From SABI01 sp963677695 (lineage in GTDB: Bacteria; Spirochaetota; Spirochaetia; Sphaerochaetales; Sphaerochaetaceae): DNA of 64,000 bases. The position numbers and the translations under genes are program-made. Of this stretch, positions 15,946 through 24,474 are shown piece by piece; the first letter of the stretch is position 1; every line of letters starts with the position of its first letter. Location: NCBI GenBank assembly GCA_963677695.2, contig CAXXUJ010000001.1, positions 186,001 through 250,000 of the forward strand, in the 5' to 3' direction. A model generated the notes under the pieces. It was not told the DNA's origin. It did not search any database and saw only the letters and a list, made by a program, of their open reading frames with translations.

Positions 15946-16650
15946 TCAGATCGACTTTTTCCACCACGGCTCAGGACCGTCACTGACAGGCCAGTCCTCT
16001 ATCTTCCATTCATGCTCCCAGACAACATAGGCTCTCTCCCCGTCAAATCTGATCGGCAGCCAGATATATCCTGCCTCCTTTGTTTCAGCTTCAGGTTTTC
16101 CATTGATCAGTGTTGTTTTCGCCATCCATCTGTCCCCTACTGCGATATAGAGTCCCCACCTGGTTGGGTGACGGAAGACAGAGGAGAACTGGGTCTCGAA
16201 GCTGGTGTTCTTCTAATCGTTCTCGCAGAACATGCCGTGTACGTTGTACGGGCCGTGCATGAGGGAGGAAGAGGCGACCTCTGTGGGATTCGGATTGTAC
16301 CCGGTGGTGCCGCTGGAGATGATGTAATAGTAGGGATCATTCTTGAAAAAGCAGGGAGCTTCGCGGGCAAGCGGCGGCTCCACGTGAGGGAAATGGCTTG
16401 AGTAGTTTCCGGTCACATCAAGGTAGTCATCGGTAAGATCGGGAATGACATCATATTCGAGTTCGACACCCATGATCGCGGCTGTGGTATCGAGAGCCTT
16501 CTTGATATTACCGGGACCGGCGTCGCCGGAACTCATCAGAATTCTCAGGACGGGTGTTTCCTCCGTGGAAGTTCCTTCCGATACACCTGCAGCGGACACT
16601 GAGGTGATGAGAACGAGGGCGAAAGCGAGCATACAGATCAGCTTTTTCAT
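15946..16650 (-). pseudogene. Chimeric remnant: sugar-binding protein N-terminus joined to GH43 C-terminus
   Basis: The first 75 or so codons read as a signal peptide and the start of an extracellular solute-binding protein (MKKLICMLAFALVLITSVSA, then PVLRILMSSGDAGPG). After about DVIPD the same frame continues as the C-terminal third of a glycoside hydrolase family 43 enzyme: LTDDYLDVTGNYS, LAREAPCFFKND, IISSGTTGYNPNP. An amber stop at 16213-16215 interrupts this, but the frame carries on with GH43 signatures (VGDRWMA, GYIWLPIRFDG, WEHEW) to a TGA at 15946. A deletion probably joined two genes of a xylo- or arabino-oligosaccharide locus, followed by a nonsense mutation. It keeps a good ribosome site, so a 145-aa secreted product could still be made, but no function is expected. 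Confidence 0.75.
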
Positions 16651-16918
16651 GTTTTTCTCCTTTTCTCGGCTTATGGGTTTTCCCCATTGCAGCCTCTTTT
16701 CCTCTGTATTATCAGATGGAAATGGAAAGACGCGAATGGAGAGATTTTCTCATATGACTGGATAATTTTTACATAGAATGTAGAAACATGCACAGGAGAA
16801 TCTGTCATATTCGGCAATACGACGTTGTATCCTATCAGCTCAGTGGAATCATCGCTGCGAAAAAAATCCCATACCCTCGGGTAAAGGATATGGGGTCAAG
16901 GAGGAAACATGAAACACT

Positions 16919-17068
16919 CTAACGGATCACACGCTCTGCAATTCGTCCATGAACGATCAGGAGCAAGGCAAGAAGCGGAAGATTCGACACGATATAGCTT
17001 CCAAATCTGATGGTGCCTGGCTTTGCTGTAAGAAGCATTGAATGAAATAGGGTGTAGATTCTTGCCAT
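16919..17068 (-). CDS. Hypothetical small membrane protein (49 aa)
   Basis: A short frame starting at ATG 17068 with CAGGAG 7 bases upstream. It encodes MARIYTLFHSMLL, a few polar residues, then one membrane segment (about residues 25-41) and a basic C-terminus (GRIAERVIR). It is not recognised. It lies in the same direction as the chimeric pseudogene, so it could be another remnant of a lost transporter gene rather than a true small gene. The flanking 16651-16918 stretch holds only two short plus-strand frames with no support, and a CCCATACCC...GGATATGGG near-dyad. Confidence 0.35.
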   Translation of the reverse strand: MARIYTLFHSMLLTAKPGTIRFGSYIVSNLPLLALLLIVHGRIAERVIR

Positions 17069-17172
17069 TGTTATCTCCTGTCGTTTTCTATAAGAGGAAA
17101 CCACCGGAGGGATTATTTGTTACACCCTTTTTAATAAATCTTTCTATCTATATGCTGTTAAGCAAATTACTC

Positions 17173-18189
17173 TTACTCTACCGACAGTTTATAGATTGTC
17201 GTATGGCTGAAGGGATTATCTGCATCATAGAAGGGAGAGGGAAATTCTGTATGGTTCACGCTGTCAGGATAGTGCTGGGTCTCAAGACAGAAGCCTGCAT
17301 GCTTCTCGTACCCTTCCCCTGCAGGAGAAAGAGCTGTCCCGTCAAGGAAGTTGCCGCTGTAGAACTGAACGGCTTCGAGCGTGGTATAGGTTTCCATTTT
17401 CCTGCCGGAGGCAGGGTCGGTCACAACAGCGATAGGAGATGTGAGATCACTCTCCCCTTCCACTATCATGCAGTGGTCATACCCGCCGGCTGTCTCTATC
17501 TCCTTACCGATAGCCTTCGGTGAACTGAAGTCAAAGGGGGTCCCCTTACACTTCAGGACATTCCCGGTAGGAATCAGGTCAGTATCGACTTCAAGATAGC
17601 GGTCACAGTCAAGGGTGAGCTCATGGGAGAGGATATCGCCTGAACCGGCAAGATTGAAGTAGGCATGGTTGGTAAGGTTGAGGGGAGTCTTTCTATCACA
17701 GGTTGCCAGGTAATCTATTCTCAACTCTCCTTGGGAAGAGAGGGAGAAGACGACCCTGAGGGCGACGTTTCCGGGAAAACCCGATTCTCCGTCAGGGCTG
17801 TTCAGCGTAAGGACGAGGGAGCTCTCATCGATCGTCGCTGCAAATATTCTGGAATTGAATCCGTTGAATCCGCTGTGAAGGGTATTCAGTCCGCCGTCGT
17901 TTTTATCCAGCTGGTACTCTTTGCCTTCAAGAGTGAACTTTCCGCCGGCGATTCTATTGGCGAATCGTCCGACGGTGAATCCGAAGTAGGTATTCGATGT
18001 CTCATACCCTTCAAGATTGCCATAGGAGAGGAGAATGTTGGCGATCTTCCCGTCCCTGTCGGGACCGTTGAAGGCAACAAGTGCACCGCCGTAGGTACTG
18101 ACCGAAGCACTGTAGGGCCCGCTGTGCAGGGTATAGAGTTCTACTGACTTTCCGTCTTTCGTCTTTCCGAACAGTTCCTTCGTGATCAT
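17173..18189 (-). CDS. galM: Aldose 1-epimerase (galactose mutarotase)
   Basis: A 338-aa GalM-type mutarotase converting alpha- and beta-anomers of galactose, glucose or other aldoses. Recognisable segments include FTVGRFANRIAGGKF (substrate arginine region), the NLTNHAYFNLAG motif with the catalytic histidine, and FCLETQHYPDSVN near the C-terminus with the catalytic glutamate. AGAAGG precedes ATG 18189. No signal peptide, so cytoplasmic. It lies 28 bases downstream of the NDK-like gene and near other sugar genes (XylR regulator, aldo/keto reductase), which suits a pentose or galactose utilisation role. Confidence 0.95.
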   Translation of the reverse strand: MITKELFGKTKDGKSVELYTLHSGPYSASVSTYGGALVAFNGPDRDGKIANILLSYGNLEGYETSNTYFGFTVGRFANRIAGGKFTLEGKEYQLDKNDGGLNTLHSGFNGFNSRIFAATIDESSLVLTLNSPDGESGFPGNVALRVVFSLSSQGELRIDYLATCDRKTPLNLTNHAYFNLAGSGDILSHELTLDCDRYLEVDTDLIPTGNVLKCKGTPFDFSSPKAIGKEIETAGGYDHCMIVEGESDLTSPIAVVTDPASGRKMETYTTLEAVQFYSGNFLDGTALSPAGEGYEKHAGFCLETQHYPDSVNHTEFPSPFYDADNPFSHTTIYKLSVE

Positions 18190-18217
18190 ACCCTTCTCTC
18201 CTTTTATTCTCTTATAG

Positions 18218-19405
18218 TTACTCTGTCATCAGCAGATATGATTTCATGATGTCCGAGCATCGGTTGTCGTGAATTCTCACAACTCTCATCTCGCGCTCTG
18301 CAGACTCAGGTGAATCGGAGGCGTGTGCTGTATTGACCATCACATTGCTTCCGAACTCTCTTCTGATCGTTCCGCCCGGTGCCTTGAGAGGGTCTGTAGG
18401 TCCGAGTACGTCTCTGATCTTCTGGATTGCATTCTCCCCTTCATAGATCAGGATCATACACTTCACGCTTCCGGGATGGTTCAGTTCCTCGAGAGGACAC
18501 TGGGAAGGTTTCACACCGCTCATGAATTCAACGATCTGTTCAAACTGATCGACAGCGTATTCCATGCCGACCGAATCAACAAGAGCCTTCTCTACTTCAT
18601 CCGAAAGGGTCATGTTGAAAGCATTTTCGAGGTGTTCCTTCGCCTTGCGTGCAAAGACAGGAGAGAGCTTCTCCTTAAGGACCTGCTTGACTGCTCCGTA
18701 AAAATCGAGAGCCTCTGCCACGCTCATTCTATGAATCTTGGTTCCGACCACTCGCAGTCCTGTTCTGCTGAACATGTCGATGATCGTACCGGGTTTGCTG
18801 GAAGCGTAACGCCAGTTATCTGGTTTGATGATGACCAGCGAACGCTGGACAAGGTCGGGATGAGGATAGGTCATGTTCTCGACAATATTCTTTTCACTGG
18901 GGAGCCAGGAGGCGAACAGGGCAAGATGTGCGTCCGCTGTGGCCTGGAGTCTGGGGGTAAGGACCGCTGGTTCGAAGTAGGTGACGACTTCGGGATCCTC
19001 TGCCGAGGTGATCAGGTCTGCATAGGTGTCCCTGATATTCTCGCCTGTAAGGAGGTCGAGATTCTTTCTTTCAGGTACGATGGGTCCGCAGATCTCGCTC
19101 AGTTTTCTACAGGCATCCTCTCCGCGGAAAATGAGGAGGAGGGAGCGGTGACGTCTTCCCTGGGAGGGGACGAGATTCTTCTCTACATAGGAGGCGAGAA
19201 GTTCGTTCGTCTTCTTCTGGTCTCCGTCATCGAGTTTGCGTATGATTTTTGCGTAATCGGCGACAAGCTTCTCATCAGGTGCGATCATCTGAGCTCCGAC
19301 GAGCTCCACATCTGATCTGGAGAGGAGTCTTGCCATTACCCCTCCTGTTCTGCTTTTTGCAATGGTATAGGGTGTGACAAGCACATAGCTGAGAGTATGA
19401 TCCAT
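18218..19405 (-). CDS. ndk: Two-domain nucleoside diphosphate kinase
   Basis: A 395-aa protein with two NDK-like halves; an ordinary bacterial NDK is about 140 aa. The C-terminal half has RSLVIIKPD, TIRREFG and NTAHASDSPESAE, the last with the phospho-accepting histidine (residue 361), so it should phosphorylate nucleoside diphosphates with ATP. The N-terminal half begins YVLVTPYTIAKSRTGG, but its equivalent segment reads ITSAEDPE and lacks the histidine, so it looks catalytically dead. I chose ATG 19405; a TTG at 19414 sits too close to the GGAG site. It precedes galM, with no clear functional link. The N-terminal half may have a structural or regulatory role. Confidence 0.82.
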   Translation of the reverse strand: MDHTLSYVLVTPYTIAKSRTGGVMARLLSRSDVELVGAQMIAPDEKLVADYAKIIRKLDDGDQKKTNELLASYVEKNLVPSQGRRHRSLLLIFRGEDACRKLSEICGPIVPERKNLDLLTGENIRDTYADLITSAEDPEVVTYFEPAVLTPRLQATADAHLALFASWLPSEKNIVENMTYPHPDLVQRSLVIIKPDNWRYASSKPGTIIDMFSRTGLRVVGTKIHRMSVAEALDFYGAVKQVLKEKLSPVFARKAKEHLENAFNMTLSDEVEKALVDSVGMEYAVDQFEQIVEFMSGVKPSQCPLEELNHPGSVKCMILIYEGENAIQKIRDVLGPTDPLKAPGGTIRREFGSNVMVNTAHASDSPESAEREMRVVRIHDNRCSDIMKSYLLMTE

Positions 19406-19527
19406 CTCTTTCAAAGCTCCTTGAATGCGTTCGAATTATCTTTCCCCACTATATCGGGTAAAGGGGGAAATGTCCATGAAATGATAGCTTTTATTATAAG
19501 CGATTACGTGAAGTTGAGAACCTGTGC

Positions 19528-20658
19528 TCATCCCGAACTCATAGCTCTCCACTGACTTGGAGTACACCCCGCCTTCTCCTTAAACAGGGCATACAGCCGC
19601 TGTGTCGTACGGAACCCGCACTCACTTGAAACGGTCTCGATGGTAAGGTTAGTCTCCCTTAAAAGGCGCTTCGCTCTGAGCAGTCTCACATTGATGATCT
19701 CCTCATGCATGCTGTGGTCTCTCACCCTCTTCCACTTCAGTTCCAGGTTTCTTCTTGAAGTACCGCAGAAAGAGGCGACGTCCTCCACACCTATGCCCAG
19801 ATGAGCGTGGTTTCTGATGAAGATGAGGGCTTTCATCACTGTATGGTCATGGGACAGCATCAGCTGCGTGCTCTCCCGCTCGACAACAGAGGAGGGAGGG
19901 ATCATGACAGGGATGCGGGAAATCTTTTCTCCTGAGACAAGGGAGGAAAGGAGCTGCCCTATCCTGTACCCGATACCCCTGCACTCAAGGGCGATTGAAG
20001 TAAGTGAGGGATGGGTGAGTGAACAGAGGAGTGCATCATTGTCGACACTGACGACACTCGCCTGACGGGGAATTTCGACACCGGAAGAGAGGAGCTGTCT
20101 GGTCACCTTCACTGCCGCGATATCGTTGCAGCAGAAGATGGCGGTCGGAACCTTGAGAGAGGCGAGGAACCGGTCAAGAGCTACGCTCTGTCCGGGATTT
20201 TTGTAGAACGGAAGGGTTCGGGTGAACATCCTGTCGGCAGGAAGACGAAGTGAGAGCGATTCCTCATATCCCCTGAGCCTCTCGGCTGACCAGAGTGTCC
20301 CCCTCACCCCGACAAAGGCGAAGGAGAGCGCTCCCAAATCGCGTATAAGCTCACCGGCCAGGCGCCCGGTGAGATGATCATCATTCTGTACCCGGTAGAA
20401 CTCATCATGCCGGTAGGCGCCGGCGACATCGATCACAGGGATGCCCAGGTTTTCATACTTTCTAATGTCCGCCGCATGTTCAATTCTCACCACTATGGCG
20501 TCAAGCGCATGCTTTTTCCCCGGCTTCAGCTCCATCATTCCCCCGAAAGGGCCTATCAGGCGCCATTCGGGTTTTTCCCGTGCCCATTCAATGAGACCTC
20601 TGGCCACTTCCTGATCGTAGGTGTCCTGAAACTGAAGCGATACGCCGACTGTGAACAT
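19528..20658 (-). CDS. XylR-type regulator (sugar-binding plus AraC DNA-binding domains)
   Basis: A 376-aa transcription regulator. Residues about 1-265 form a periplasmic-binding-protein-like sensor of the LacI/XylR kind (GVRGTLWSAERLRGYEES, PTAIFCCNDIAAVKV, SVDNDALLCS); residues about 275-376 form an AraC-type double helix-turn-helix ending ECGFRTTQRLYALFKEKAGCTPSQWR. This architecture is that of the xylose regulator XylR, so it probably senses xylose or a related pentose and activates utilisation genes. It is divergent from the aldo/keto reductase gene, its likely target. Nearby GH43 remains support a former plant-sugar locus. Confidence 0.88.
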   Translation of the reverse strand: MFTVGVSLQFQDTYDQEVARGLIEWAREKPEWRLIGPFGGMMELKPGKKHALDAIVVRIEHAADIRKYENLGIPVIDVAGAYRHDEFYRVQNDDHLTGRLAGELIRDLGALSFAFVGVRGTLWSAERLRGYEESLSLRLPADRMFTRTLPFYKNPGQSVALDRFLASLKVPTAIFCCNDIAAVKVTRQLLSSGVEIPRQASVVSVDNDALLCSLTHPSLTSIALECRGIGYRIGQLLSSLVSGEKISRIPVMIPPSSVVERESTQLMLSHDHTVMKALIFIRNHAHLGIGVEDVASFCGTSRRNLELKWKRVRDHSMHEEIINVRLLRAKRLLRETNLTIETVSSECGFRTTQRLYALFKEKAGCTPSQWRAMSSG

Positions 20659-20766
20659 GAGAAAATACTACTCCACATCATTTCGCAAAACAAGATATTG
20701 TTATCGTTTTTTACGAATTGCAATCTCACATGAGTCTGCTATCATTCATCTAGATAGGAGTCTGTC

Positions 20767-21765
20767 ATGAAAAAACATCCAACAATCACGGTACCGTATA
20801 CCGGTGCTGAAATTCCGGGTATCGGATTGGGAACCTTCGGGTCCGACCATATATCACCTGAAGAGGTGGCTCAGTCGGTGAGATTCGCCCTCGAATCGGG
20901 GTACCGCCATATCGACTGCGCAAGCGTCTACGGCAACGAAGCTGTCATCGGAGAAGTCTTCGAGGAAGTATTCTCCAAGGGAGATATCAAGAGGGAAGAG
21001 GTATGGATCACAGGCAAGCTGTGGAATGATTCCCATTCCCCTGAAAAGGCACGAGAATCCTTCAAGAAGACACTGAAGGATCTGAGACTCGATTACCTTG
21101 ACCTCTACCTGATCCACTGGCCGTTCAGGAACCATCATCCACCCCACGCTTCGGTGGAAAGCAGAGCAGCAGATGCAACTCCCTACAACCATGAGATGTT
21201 CATGGAGACATGGAGAGTGCTTGAGGAGTTTGCCGATGTAAAACTGACCCGCCATATCGGTACAAGCAATATGACCATTCCGAAGCTCAACCGCCTTCTC
21301 GCTGATGCCCGCATCAAGCCTTCAGTCAATGAGATGGAACTCCATCCCCATTTCCAGCAGAAGGAGCTGTTTGATTTCTGTCAGAACAACGACATTGCCG
21401 TCATCGGGTATTCCCCCCTGGGCTCTCCGAACAGACCCGAGAGGGACAAGACAGCAGAAGATACCGTCGATATGGAAGACCCTGTTATCGTGAAGATAGC
21501 TGAGGCGCACCATGTCCATCCCGCTTCAATCTGCCTCAAATGGGCTGCGGCGAACAATCATGTACCTATTCCCCTCAGCACGAAGGAGAGGAACATCCTC
21601 AGTAATCTAGAAGCAGTGATGAGCGACCCTCTCACCCCCGAAGAAAAAAGAGAGATCGATACCATCGATAAGGGCTGCAGGCTGATCAAGGGACAGGTAT
21701 TCCTCTGGGAAGGGGCGAAAGACTACCACGACCTTTGGGATGAAGACGGTTTCATCGTAGAATAA
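20767..21765 (+). CDS. Aldo/keto reductase
   Basis: A 332-aa NADPH-type aldo/keto reductase. The catalytic tetrad is visible: Asp and Tyr in HIDCASVYGNE, Lys in WITGKLW and His in YLIHWPF. Other family segments are IGTSNM and PLSTKERNI. Likely substrates are aldoses such as xylose, but this fold takes many carbonyl compounds. AGGAG precedes ATG 20767. It starts divergent from the XylR-type regulator and is followed 30 bases later by a zinc alcohol dehydrogenase. The pair could interconvert a pentose, its polyol and a ketose. Confidence 0.92.
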   Translation: MKKHPTITVPYTGAEIPGIGLGTFGSDHISPEEVAQSVRFALESGYRHIDCASVYGNEAVIGEVFEEVFSKGDIKREEVWITGKLWNDSHSPEKARESFKKTLKDLRLDYLDLYLIHWPFRNHHPPHASVESRAADATPYNHEMFMETWRVLEEFADVKLTRHIGTSNMTIPKLNRLLADARIKPSVNEMELHPHFQQKELFDFCQNNDIAVIGYSPLGSPNRPERDKTAEDTVDMEDPVIVKIAEAHHVHPASICLKWAAANNHVPIPLSTKERNILSNLEAVMSDPLTPEEKREIDTIDKGCRLIKGQVFLWEGAKDYHDLWDEDGFIVE

Positions 21766-21795
21766 TTCAAAATATGAGATAAAACGGAGGTTCAT

Positions 21796-22857
21796 ATGGC
21801 AAAGAAAATGAAAGGTGCGATTCTTCCGGGAAACAGTACTGTCGAGTTCAAGGAATTTGACATTCCCACTCCCGGACACGGACAGGTTGTGCTCAAGACA
21901 AAGAGCTCTACCATCTGCGGTTCCGATATCAGAGCGATCTACCGCGAACATGTCGGAAAGGGGCCTGAAGGATACCAGGGAGTGATCGCCGGACACGAAC
22001 CGTGCGGACAGATCGTTGAAGTCGGGCCCGGCTGCAAGCGCTTCAAGGAAGGAGATCGTGTCATCGTCTACCACATCAGCGGATGCGGAGTCTGTCACGA
22101 CTGCCGAATGGGCTACATGATCAGCTGCTCGAGCGAACACAGGGCTGCTTACGGATGGCAGAGAGACGGTGGAATGGCACCCTATATCCTTGCCGATGAG
22201 AAGGACCTCGTCTTCCTTCCCGACGAACTCACCTACACCGACGGAGCACAGGTCGCCTGCGGCTTCGGAACAGTGTATGAAGCACTCGAGAAGATCGGTA
22301 TCAACGGAAACGATGCCGTCCTCGTCGTCGGTCTCGGACCTGTCGGCCTCGCCGCTCTGATGCTTGCAAAGGCTATGGGAGCTCAGAAGCTTATCGGTCT
22401 TGAATTCAATCCTGAAAGAATAGAGATCGCGAAGAGACTCAACCTTGTAGACCATGCCTTCGCTCCCGGTGAAGATGCGGTTGAAAAAATCAAGGAACTC
22501 ACCGGAGGAAAGGGTGTTGAGAAGGCAGTTGACTGCTCAGCGCACAAGGACGGAAGAGCAGTAGCTATCAGAGCCACCCGTCAGTGGGGAAAGATCGCTT
22601 TCGTCGGAGAAGGCGGTACAGTAGAGTTCAATCCCTCTCCCGATATCATCCACGATCAGAAGACCATCTACGGTTCATGGGTAACCAGTATCTGGAGAAT
22701 GGAAGACCTTGTCGAAAGAATCGTCCGCTGGGGAATTCATCCGGAAGACCTGGTCACTCACCGGTTCGGTATCGAGGAAGCAGACAAAGCCTATGCCCTG
22801 ATGGCATCAGGTCAGTGCGGAAAGGTCGCAGTCTGTTTCGACGAAGAACTCAAATAG
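21796..22857 (+). CDS. Zinc-dependent medium-chain alcohol/polyol dehydrogenase
   Basis: A 353-aa MDR-superfamily dehydrogenase. Catalytic-zinc residues are in TICGSDI and GHEPCGQIV; the four structural-zinc cysteines lie in the GCGVCHDCRMGYMISC stretch; the nucleotide-binding loop is GLGPVGLAALMLAKA. The family oxidises alcohols, threonine or polyols (sorbitol, xylitol) with NAD(P). CGGAGG precedes ATG 21796. Its position directly after an aldo/keto reductase suggests a polyol dehydrogenase, but the exact substrate cannot be read from sequence. It ends with an 8-base overlap with the convergent gene. Confidence 0.92.
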   Translation: MAKKMKGAILPGNSTVEFKEFDIPTPGHGQVVLKTKSSTICGSDIRAIYREHVGKGPEGYQGVIAGHEPCGQIVEVGPGCKRFKEGDRVIVYHISGCGVCHDCRMGYMISCSSEHRAAYGWQRDGGMAPYILADEKDLVFLPDELTYTDGAQVACGFGTVYEALEKIGINGNDAVLVVGLGPVGLAALMLAKAMGAQKLIGLEFNPERIEIAKRLNLVDHAFAPGEDAVEKIKELTGGKGVEKAVDCSAHKDGRAVAIRATRQWGKIAFVGEGGTVEFNPSPDIIHDQKTIYGSWVTSIWRMEDLVERIVRWGIHPEDLVTHRFGIEEADKAYALMASGQCGKVAVCFDEELK

Positions 22858-23827
22858 ATTCAAATACAACTCTGGGAGGGGAAAGCGGATCGCTCATATC
22901 GAGATCGAACCGGAACGCCCCTTCCGGAATGGGTTTGAAAAAGAACATCAGGAGCGGATTCAGCTCATTTCTGATCGCATCGGCCAGATGCGATACCTCA
23001 AGAGATATCCTTATCCTCGAAGGATTGTCAGGGTAGAAAGTCCCCTCCCCTTTCGCTTCAAGAATCGGAAAGGAGAGCGATAGATCCTCCACCTCTATTC
23101 TGTCCTCAGGGAAGGATGCTGAGATATTGAGATGATCTCCCTTGAAGGAATCCGCGTCTGTCAGCCATGAAGAGAGGGGCATCTGGGATGCAAGGGACTC
23201 TCTCATCTGTGATGAGAGGGTGATCTCGGGAGTTTCACAGTTCACCGATACCTTCTCACTCCTGCTGAGAACCGCACCGAGAGAATCAATCTCGGACAGG
23301 TGATCATATACACCAAACGCCTCTCCATGGAAATAAGACGTCTTGAATGCCACTGCTTCCCCTTCTGTTGAAGCTTCCCCGTTTACGAGTGTCACTGAAG
23401 CGTGAGTGATAACACTCGCCTCCGGGCTTTCAAGTGACAGACGTCCCGATATTTCAATATTCACAGAATCAGCGGTAAAGGAATCCGTTCCCTGTGCGAC
23501 CGACAGATTCTCTGCCGCCAAAGAGGCAAAGGAAAGTTCCCTGGAACCTGTGATAAGGTCGAACAGTTCTCCGCTATTCACGGAAAGAACAAGGAGAGAG
23601 GAAGTGAGAGAAACCTCTCCATCATCGAAGACAAACTCATCAAGTTCGACCTCTCCCTGCAGAGGTGATATATCAATTGAAGTAAAAGAGACTTCCTGAA
23701 CGCTCTCGTTCACATAGCGGGTAAGGTACTTCTGTCCTGCGAAAAGTGCGACAAAATAAAGAATTGCCAGGAACAGGATGATAACGATGAGAATCATCAA
23801 AGGACGAAGCGGATGTCGTTTTTTCAT
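22850..23827 (-). CDS. AsmA/DUF748-like envelope protein
   Basis: A 325-aa protein with an N-terminal membrane anchor (about residues 9-32) followed by a large beta-rich extracytoplasmic domain. The pattern of repeated 'SVNIEISGRLSLESP'-like strands and a C-terminal FDLDMSDPLSPPRV resembles AsmA/DUF748 proteins, which act in outer-membrane lipid homeostasis. That assignment is by general look rather than by a strict motif. GGGGG lies upstream of ATG 23827. It is convergent with the alcohol dehydrogenase gene and its last codons overlap it. Confidence 0.6.
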   Translation of the reverse strand: MKKRHPLRPLMILIVIILFLAILYFVALFAGQKYLTRYVNESVQEVSFTSIDISPLQGEVELDEFVFDDGEVSLTSSLLVLSVNSGELFDLITGSRELSFASLAAENLSVAQGTDSFTADSVNIEISGRLSLESPEASVITHASVTLVNGEASTEGEAVAFKTSYFHGEAFGVYDHLSEIDSLGAVLSRSEKVSVNCETPEITLSSQMRESLASQMPLSSWLTDADSFKGDHLNISASFPEDRIEVEDLSLSFPILEAKGEGTFYPDNPSRIRISLEVSHLADAIRNELNPLLMFFFKPIPEGAFRFDLDMSDPLSPPRVVFESI

Positions 23828-23922
23828 AAGAACCCCCGTGCTCTCTACAGTGTAGAAGGTTTATACGCTCAAAGCAATTCAGAATATCCCGAACACTGAT
23901 GATATATGATATACTTCTCCCC

Positions 23923-24468
23923 ATGAAAGAACACATACACAGAGAAGAAGATATCCGCACTGCCCTGGTGCATCAGGCAGCGCATGCGATGATGATCGCA
24001 GCAAGAACGGCTCCGAAAGGAAAAGGAAAGGACAACCTGGTCATCATGTCGGTGGACAAGGAAGGTCGGGATGCGATAGCGGCACACATGAAGCTGATGG
24101 TTGATGAAGGAAGGGCCGCCATGTTCTTCCTCAGAGACGCAGCGAATCTGGAATCAGCTGACGGACTCATTCTCATCGGAACGGTTATCAAGCCTATGAG
24201 ACTCACACACTGCGGTCTATGCGGATTGGAAACCTGTGAGAACAAGGATACCAAACCCGATGTCCCCTGCGCCTTCAACACGGGAGACCTCGGCATCGCC
24301 ACAGGCTCAGCCGTTTCCAGGGCTGCAGACTACCGAATAGACAATAGAGTGATGTTCAGCATCGGGATGGCAGTGAGAGAGTTAGGTATCATGGGAGAAG
24401 ATGTGAAGATCATCAATTCCATTCCCCTTTCGATCAAGGGAAAGAATATCTTCATGGACAGAAAGTAA
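23923..24468 (+). CDS. DUF2148-type ferredoxin-like protein, possibly leaderless
   Basis: A 181-aa protein of the DUF2148 type. A cysteine cluster, CGLCGLETC followed by a further Cys in PDVPCAFN, probably binds an iron-sulfur centre; the protein then continues with DLGIATGSAVS, typical of the family. Function is unknown; a redox role is likely. The start ATG 23923 has no ribosome site, but an extended -10 (TG-A-TATACT, 23907-23915) ends 7 bases upstream, so the mRNA may begin at or next to the start codon. No clear -35 is seen. It runs into the convergent LacI-type gene. Confidence 0.8.
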   Translation: MKEHIHREEDIRTALVHQAAHAMMIAARTAPKGKGKDNLVIMSVDKEGRDAIAAHMKLMVDEGRAAMFFLRDAANLESADGLILIGTVIKPMRLTHCGLCGLETCENKDTKPDVPCAFNTGDLGIATGSAVSRAADYRIDNRVMFSIGMAVRELGIMGEDVKIINSIPLSIKGKNIFMDRK

Positions 24469-24474
24469 AGAAGA

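Noticed and set aside
16910..17011. A 33-codon plus-strand frame with AAGGAGG before its ATG
   Set aside because: Low-complexity, no recognisable feature, and antisense to the small membrane ORF; likely a chance frame.
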